From: Forficula auricularia
Taxonomy: Eukaryota > Arthropoda > Insecta > Dermaptera > Forficulidae
Reading direction: 5' to 3'
DNA length: 64,000 nucleotides
Assembly (NCBI GenBank): GCA_024734495.1
Contig: JALMQS010000128.1
Span: 19,843,573-19,907,572 of the forward strand
Positions 59,239 to 64,000 of this stretch are shown one piece after another (the stretch's first letter is position 1; each line of letters opens with the position of its first letter). The notes under the pieces are model-generated. The model did no database searches, was not told the DNA's origin, and was given only the letters and a program-made list of their open reading frames with translations. The translations under genes were made by a program, and so were the position numbers.

Positions 59239-61561
59239 AAAATTTTTGCTCGTTTAATAAGAGTAGAGTACCTGGAGGCACCGAGCGATGCTCAGTAACT
59301 TCTTCCTTCAGTTAAACGCTTTATTTTAATATTATTTTTAATTTATAATTCTGATAAAAATGTCGAATTTATTTGAGAGCCGTTTTCAAATTAAAAAAAA
59401 TACAAAAATATATAATATTTGCCCACTGTACCCCACTTCCACTAGACCCCACTTCCGAAACCTCGACCCTACCCCCGAATCACCAACCACTGCACCACAC
59501 CTCCTGCACCTGTTTTGATTCAACCATATGATTCATTTTTATTCATCCAATCTATATATATAAAATTAAGGTTTTGTCTGTACATTGCTCCAAATCACGC
59601 CAAATTTTGGTTGCACACGTTTCAAGCAAAGTTATGAACGAAAACACCCTCAACAAAATTCCTGTCTGTCCGTATGTATGTCTGTCTGTTTCAGTGGCTT
59701 CCGCGAAAAGTTGCTCACGATTCACATCAAAACGGCTGAAGGGATTATTATGAAATTTCATAATTCTATCAGATGTCTTCTAACTTACGTTTTTAGCTAT
59801 ATAACGTTTTGATATTTTGACCCCAAAAGGGGTTTTGGGGGGGGGGGGGCGCACGAATGAAAATTATCAAATAACTCCTAAACTATTAACCCTACGGCAA
59901 ATTTTATAATAAACAAAGTTGTAGAGGATGTGATTTCTGACAACTTTTGTTTAAAAAAATTTCCCAAAAAACCACCCAAAAAGGGGGGAGGGTGAAAAAA
60001 TGTAAATTCTTGCCCTTGGAGCAAACTCAACCAAATTTTGTTTACATAAACTCTGGGCCTCTAGAGAGCTAGAAATGCAAAAACTAACCACCCAAAATGG
60101 GGGGGGGGTCAAAATATGAAAATTCTTTCTCTTGGGCCAAACTCAACCAAATTTTGTATACATAATTTGTGGTTCACTAGAAGGCTAGAAATGCAAAAAC
60201 TGGGGGCGGAGGGTAGGTGCGGGGGTGGGGAGAGGAGTAAGGCGGAGTATGGTGGGGTTGCAGGGGATGGTGCGGGGTGGAGTCCAGGGGGCTAGGCGGG
60301 GGTGTGGTGCGCAGGGTTGGAGGGCACGGGGTGGGGTCCAGGGTGGATGGGGTGCCGGGGCCGAGGTGGGTGGGGTGCGGGTGGTGGTGTGGAGGCGGAG
60401 GTTGGGAACGGGTGAATGGTGCGTGGGTGGGGGTGCTGGAAGGGTAAGGGGGTTAGGGTGCGGAATGGAGTGTTGGGGTGGTGGCGTGGAGACGGGGGTT
60501 GGGCATGGTGCGGGGTGTGGGGGTGCTGGGTGGGTATCGGGGTGTGTGGTGGGTGAGGGTGGGGTTCGAGGGCTGGTGGTCCAGGGGGCGTGCCCCTTGG
60601 CTAGTAAGAGGGCCGCCGAAGGCGGGCCTTGCAGCTAGTTGTTAATAAATAAAACCTATCAAAATGTGTTGTTTTTTCAGAAAATTGAGACCTGCTTATG
60701 CGAAATATATTTTTAAATAAATTCTTGATTATTTTTTATTCTCTTAAATAAATAAAGTTCTTTATAAAAACAATTATAAAACGTTTATTAATATTTCTAA
60801 CGTTTAGGAGAACAAAATATGTTAAAATCCACAATCACAATACTTCTTCAAGGCCTTTGAGAATAAAGGATTAAATTGAAAAGTTTTTGTTTTGCCGAGA
60901 GTAGCAGAGTTGTTGATTCACAAAGAGAAACAAAGAGGTTGTCCTCCGCTTGATGCAAATAAACATACACACATATATATCGAGATGATATATCTGTATA
61001 TATATTATTTATTTGTTTGAGACTATAGTTTCGAAGACTTGGTCTTCATCATCAGTCTTTTTTTAATTATAAATGTTTTTCATGGAGTCAATATCGTATG
61101 GATATTGAAAATTTGGTTTTCCTTCTTCACTGTGGTGGTCAGCTTAGAGTTCTATGAAAAACATTTATAATTAAAAAAAGACTGATGATGAGACCAAGTC
61201 TTCGAAACTATTGTCTCAAACAAATAAATAATATATATACAGATATATCATCTCGATATATATGTGTTTATGTTTGTTTGCATCAAGCGGAGGACAACCT
61301 CTTTGTTTCTCTTTGTGAATAAAGTATTAACCTAACCCATTGTCTGTCTGGGTTCAAAAGTAAACAAAAGAGAAACCTTTTTTAAACTCCAAGATTGGGA
61401 TTTGTCTACCTGAGAATAATTAATTTGATTACGAAAAAAACCCATCAAAAACAATTTTGTCGAAGATGAGACCGTGGCAGATCGAATTGCCAACCCAAAA
61501 AACGCCTAACCCGTGAATTCCATCAAAATCGGTAGAGTCGTTTTCAAAATAGAACCAAGAT

Positions 61562-61607
<46 letters not shown>

Positions 61608-62561
61608 TTTTGCTCGTTTAATAAGATAGATAGATAGATAGATAGAGAATGAAATTGCGTCTTCTGATTGAATATATAGAAATTGAAAAATAAAATAGTA
61701 GAGAGCCTATATCTTGCTTAATTTAACCTTACGCTGATGTTTTGGATCTTCATATGTAACTTTTTTCAGGAAGGTGATTAGTTAGTGAAATTGGGCTAAA
61801 ATGTAATTTAGGGCAGATGTGAAATGCTTAAGCCGTCTACGAAATTTTCACTGATAGAACTTTTCACACATTAGATTATATTATTAAAAAAACTATTGAT
61901 AACGAACATGGCGATTGGCGACGTTACGGCACCTAATCTAATTTTTATTCAAATTTTCATCATTCATTTGGAACATATTTCCACCTTTTTCCAAGGTAAC
62001 GAAGAAGTTATAATTTTTTTTTATAGCCGAATTAAATTATGAAATTTTTTTGTAAATATTTGTTAACTAGGTAGCCTCTGCCCTGAAGAAGGATACTGTT
62101 GAGAGTCCGATTTGCATTAACAGAGTGAGCTCGAATATTAAAAGGGCTAGAAATAGTATAGGAGAGTTCTAAAAAATTAAAATTATTCGTTATATTCAAA
62201 AAAATAATCAAATATATCTTTTTTATATTTAAATTTAAATTAAATTTTAACAATCATTGTTTATAATAATAAAAAATTAATAAGTACTTACATTTTTATT
62301 AATAAAGTCAATTTTCTCATTGATTCCATTGAAAAATTTGCTCCCTTTCTTCTTGTTCCACTATTATTCTCTTCAAATAAATAAATAATTGATTAAGAAT
62401 TAATAAATAAATTATTATTATAATTATAATAAATAATAAAACATACCTTTAACCATTTGATTAATACTTCATTTTTCAGCTTTGACTATGGCACAATCTC
62501 TTTCCGCTAATACCTTTTCTGTATAATATTTAAGTAAAGTTTCTTCAAGATTTAAACTCAT
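54481..62561 (-). CDS. Six-exon coiled-coil/ankyrin-repeat protein gene
   Basis: Join of 62447-62561, 62292-62360, 57045-57098, 56903-56968, 56761-56835 and 54481-55134, all with AG/GT borders and all in phase 0, giving about 343 residues. The ATG at 62561 has an A-rich leader. Residues 1-126 (five small exons) are rich in Lys, Glu, Asn with heptad-like Leu/Ile spacing, likely a coiled coil. The last exon gives four to five ankyrin repeats and a basic tail. There is no signal peptide or membrane segment, so the protein is probably cytosolic and acts in protein-protein contacts. One extra A in exon 1 shifts the frame, so this is either a very young pseudogene or an assembly error. I do not recognise an orthologue. 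More exons could hide in the 4.9-kb second intron. Confidence 0.72.
55135..55770 (-). other. Intron 5 sequence, no other feature
   Basis: AT-rich intronic sequence between the ankyrin exon and a family A copy. No exon was found. Confidence 0.45.
55772..56720 (+). repeat. Family A dispersed repeat, copy 6, in intron 5
   Basis: Complete copy from 'taataagctgacgtgttctg' to the hairpin and taaagta, with five tandem G/C-run subrepeats (the most of any copy). It ends only 40 bp from the exon 5 donor. The 78- and 83-codon frames here are repeat translations. Confidence 0.8.
56761..56835 (-). CDS. Ankyrin-gene exon 5
   Basis: 75 nt, 25 codons, between ttatttacag / gtgagt borders, phase 0 on both sides. 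Encodes ITENYKFEKIHIKAIENKIA and five more residues, with a heptad-like Ile/Leu pattern. The exon itself is free of repeats, while a family A copy fills the intron that follows. Confidence 0.72.
56903..56968 (-). CDS. Ankyrin-gene exon 4
   Basis: 66 nt, 22 codons, ttattcttttag / gtaagt borders, phase 0. Encodes SVENNNNSYKSLEKKVELFN plus two residues; charged, coiled-coil-like. Confidence 0.68.
57045..57098 (-). CDS. Ankyrin-gene exon 3
   Basis: 54 nt, 18 codons, atttttag / gtaagt borders, phase 0. Encodes MMEEHNLIRNEMKSMLKC. It begins with two ATGs, so it could be an alternative start if exons 1-2 are lost or the exon 1 frameshift is real. Confidence 0.62.
57720..58837 (+). mobile_element. 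hAT element with transposase remnants and 8-bp TSD
   Basis: Ends CAGTGTTTCTCAAAGTGTGT and ..AAAGTTTGAGAAACACTG are inverted; TATTAAAT is duplicated on both sides (57712-57719 and 58838-58845). Broken frames keep hAT transposase traces: 'KILAFKEKVQFW..RDLECFPAMKDIL' near 57805-57905 and 'HLECLNKSIEQYFTDD' near 58100-58160. Many stops and deletions; total 1118 bp, so most of the transposase is gone. Confidence 0.88.
59173..59238. repeat. (AT)n microsatellite in family F copy 1
   Basis: About 60 bp of pure TA, at the same relative position as the tract at 61567-61603 in copy 2. Confidence 0.95.
59551..60638 (+). mobile_element. Non-autonomous Helitron with proven empty site
   Basis: TC start (TCTATATATATAAAATTAAG), hairpin GGCCGCCGAAGGCGGGCC, end CTTGCAGCTAG, then T. 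The paralogue at 57590 reads 'ttattcatccaattgttaat', exactly the sequence with the element removed between A and T. The 390-bp G-rich minisatellite (60200-60600) yields a false 137-codon frame. Confidence 0.95.
60875..61316. mobile_element. Penelope-like foldback with two hammerhead-like motifs
   Basis: Inverted arms of about 165 bp (60923-61085 and 61157-61317) contain opposed motifs. The minus strand at 61016-61062 and plus strand at 61176-61222 each have CTGATGA, a stem (GAAGAC/GTCTTC on the left; one base shorter on the right), GAAAC, a four-base loop and GTC. About 45 bp of unique tail lies on the left. Flanked by gaataaaggattaa / gaataaagtattaa (60861-60874 and 61317-61330), a 14-bp imperfect duplication. 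Confidence 0.68.
61627..62291 (-). other. Intron 2 sequence, no other feature
   Basis: AT-rich, nothing recognisable. The minus frame at 62032-62253 is Asn/Ile/Leu-rich intronic sequence. Confidence 0.45.
62292..62360 (-). CDS. Ankyrin-gene exon 2
   Basis: 69 nt, 23 codons, donor gtaagt. The acceptor is weak (aagagaataatag): only this AG avoids two in-frame stops just upstream. Encodes WNKKKGSKFFNGINEKIDFI plus three residues. Confidence 0.5.
62447..62561 (-). CDS. Ankyrin-gene exon 1 with a one-base frameshift
   Basis: 115 nt from ATG 62561 to the donor gtatgt at 62446. It reads MSLNLEETLLKYYTEKVLAE, RDCAIVKAE and then, because of a run of five A, hits a TGA. With four A it would read NEVLIKWLK and reach the donor in phase 0, giving 38 codons. 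The fit of the corrected frame to the donor phase is the argument for an exon. Confidence 0.58.
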
Positions 62562-64000
62562 TTTTAATTAATAGAGTTTGAAAATCAGTAAAGATTTTAA
62601 TTTTAAATATAAGAACAATTCTTTTGGTATCTTTTATCTATGGGAAAAATGAATCAAAAGCTTGTAACAGTTTGAAAAAACATTATAGATTTTAATTTTA
62701 AATATAAGAATAATTCCTTAATTCCTTAAGGCTTAAAGATTAAATAAGATTTTATAAAGATTGAAAGTAATGGCAACCTACCAAGAGTATAATTGCCAAG
62801 TGACCTCTCCAAATTAGCCGTTCGGAACCGGCGTTAAAAAGTAGGTCCCGTATATCTGTGTAAAACAACTAAACACACTCAGCACAGGTATATGTGGAGA
62901 GGCGCCGACACCCGTTTCGGGTATGGCACTCGAAGAAGAAGAAAGATGGATTCTCAGTTTAGTGTTACCAACACTATAATTTTTCCCCTAAGAGAGTGGC
63001 GTCAACACCCGCTAAATTCAAACAAAACCCTCTAAAAATTGTTTTTAATATTGAATATCATTCAATAAATAATTAAATTTATCCGATAGTAAACTAGTAA
63101 TCACTATAAGCTGATTACTTGTTAGATGCTATGGTGTGAAATACAGCACCATATGTCAGGATTATCATCATAATACGATAGCAAAAATTTAAATATGTAA
63201 TTAAATTTATTTTGTCTTTCAAAACCTTAAACCTTAATTTTAGATGCTAATGTCCCTTTTTTATTAATTCAGCTAAACTATCCTAATAATTTTTATGAAA
63301 TTTTGCAGAAAGGTAACTTGGATTCTGTAAACCAATATAGGTTATAGAAAATACCCTTTCATAATAAATTTAATATTAAAAACTCAAAATAAACTTATAA
63401 TTGATATTTTATTCAAAATGGACAACTTTCAGATAGAAACTCATAGAGGGCGGGATCTACAAAGGTGGGATTTTTAAATAAGTCAAACTAACTAATTTCA
63501 CGTTGTTATACATCCCAATATAATTTCAAGATCTCAGAATAAGTCGATGAAGCCCATAAAAATCAGATTTGCTTCTACTGTAGAATCTCCTAAACTCGGC
63601 CTAATGTGGACCGAAGGGTGGCCAAGTTTGTGAAAATGCCGGCTTATCGGAATAATAAATACGAGTGTTTCGTCAGAAAATAAAGTACTGTACTTGTATG
63701 TATTGTTTGCTTGAGAATACAGCTGCCCAAATAGCATTAAACAAAGGAAAAGTAAGTACTTTATGAAGGCATAAAGCCTTTACTACATGAAAATAGAAAT
63801 TAATGAATACACAATGTACAATAATTTACCTGATAAGACAGACCTCAGAAAAATACTTTATGAAGGCATAAAGCTGTCTATAGTGAAAATTAACTATCCA
63901 ACTTTGCAAAAACTGGCTTCTTTTTTTTTTAAGAAATGCTTAATGTACTGTTGTTGAGGAAGACTTCTGCGTTTTGCTGCTTCATCACGAAGACGACGAA
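62562..64000. other. Upstream of the ankyrin gene; no further gene recognised
   Basis: 'ttttaattttaaatataaga' occurs twice about 105 bp apart (62596, 62692), a direct repeat in the presumed promoter with a TATA-like sequence on the minus strand. 62770-62945 looks like a repeat end ('cgaagaagaagaaag', 'aggcgccgacacccgtttcg'). 'tactttatgaaggcataaag' is repeated at 63757 and 63852. The last 50 bp on the minus strand read RRLRDEAAKRRS, probably a TE-derived frame running off the window. Confidence 0.35.

Larger units (their letters stand above)
57384..59262 (-). repeat. Family F repeat, copy 1, carrying a hAT element
   Basis: From 'gtacctggaggcaccgagca' (on the minus strand a hairpin CCGAG/CTCGG near the end) to 'tttttgctcgtttaataaga', preceded by an (AT)n tract. 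On the minus strand it starts TCTTATTAAACGAGCAAAAA. Removing the hAT element (57720-58837) leaves about 750 bp that aligns with copy 2. This looks like a rolling-circle-type repeat, by analogy only. Confidence 0.72.
59268..61626 (-). repeat. Family F repeat, copy 2, carrying a Helitron and a foldback
   Basis: Joins copy 1 head to tail with about five bases between. After removal of the Helitron (59551-60638) and the foldback (60875-61316) it aligns with copy 1 along its length, including the AT microsatellite and 'atcggtagag'. A (GATA)n tract follows at 61625-61645. Confidence 0.75.

Overview
The window is AT-rich eukaryotic DNA packed with repeats. It almost certainly comes from an arthropod, probably an insect. 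The evidence is spliceosomal introns, tRNA-derived SINEs, mariner, Tc1, hAT, Helitron, Jockey/I-like LINE and Penelope-like repeats, and one exon that reads like an insect TRPM channel. Nothing is bacterial or organellar. One assembly gap of 100 N lies at 18168-18267. Most long open frames are translations of repeats, not genes.

Two host genes can be supported. (1) One 80-nt plus-strand exon of a TRPM-family cation channel (41363-41442) lies between very long introns. (2) A minus-strand gene (54481-62561) has six exons, all joined in phase 0. Five short exons encode a lysine/glutamate/asparagine-rich, probably coiled-coil N-terminus, and the last encodes four to five ankyrin repeats. Its first exon carries one extra A in an A-run that breaks the frame. 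If the TRPM gene continues rightwards, the ankyrin gene lies inside one of its introns.

The rest is transposable elements, many nested. 0-9 kb: two Helitrons joined head to tail (2079-3944), a hairpin-ended dispersed family (family A), a foldback with a MITE inside it, and a Penelope-like foldback with a hammerhead-like motif. 9-22 kb: SINEs, palindromic MITEs, two hAT-type elements with 8-bp target duplications, and one copy of palindromic family C. 22-25 kb: a LINE whose RT core is replaced by GC- and GT-rich simple sequence. 25-38 kb: family A copies, a second family C copy, a dead mauritiana-type mariner, and a Helitron. 38-54 kb: palindromic MITEs, a Tc1-like element with long terminal repeats, an intron and a SINE inside one terminal repeat, a small Helitron, two copies of array-bearing family E, a 360-bp tandem repeat, and a LINE cut by a palindromic MITE. 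54-64 kb: the ankyrin gene, whose second intron holds two tandem copies of one repeat (family F). Copy 1 carries a hAT element; copy 2 carries a Helitron and a Penelope-like foldback.

The most informative parts are places where a paralogous copy inside the window supplies the empty site. These fix the exact ends of a Helitron, a hAT, a LINE fragment and a foldback. The strongest candidate for something under-described is the group of foldback repeats that carry hammerhead-ribozyme-like cores (8.8 kb and 61.0-61.2 kb, with degenerate relatives at 18.4, 21.3, 22.2, 27.3 and 47.4-47.7 kb). All family assignments come from reading motifs, not from database searches.
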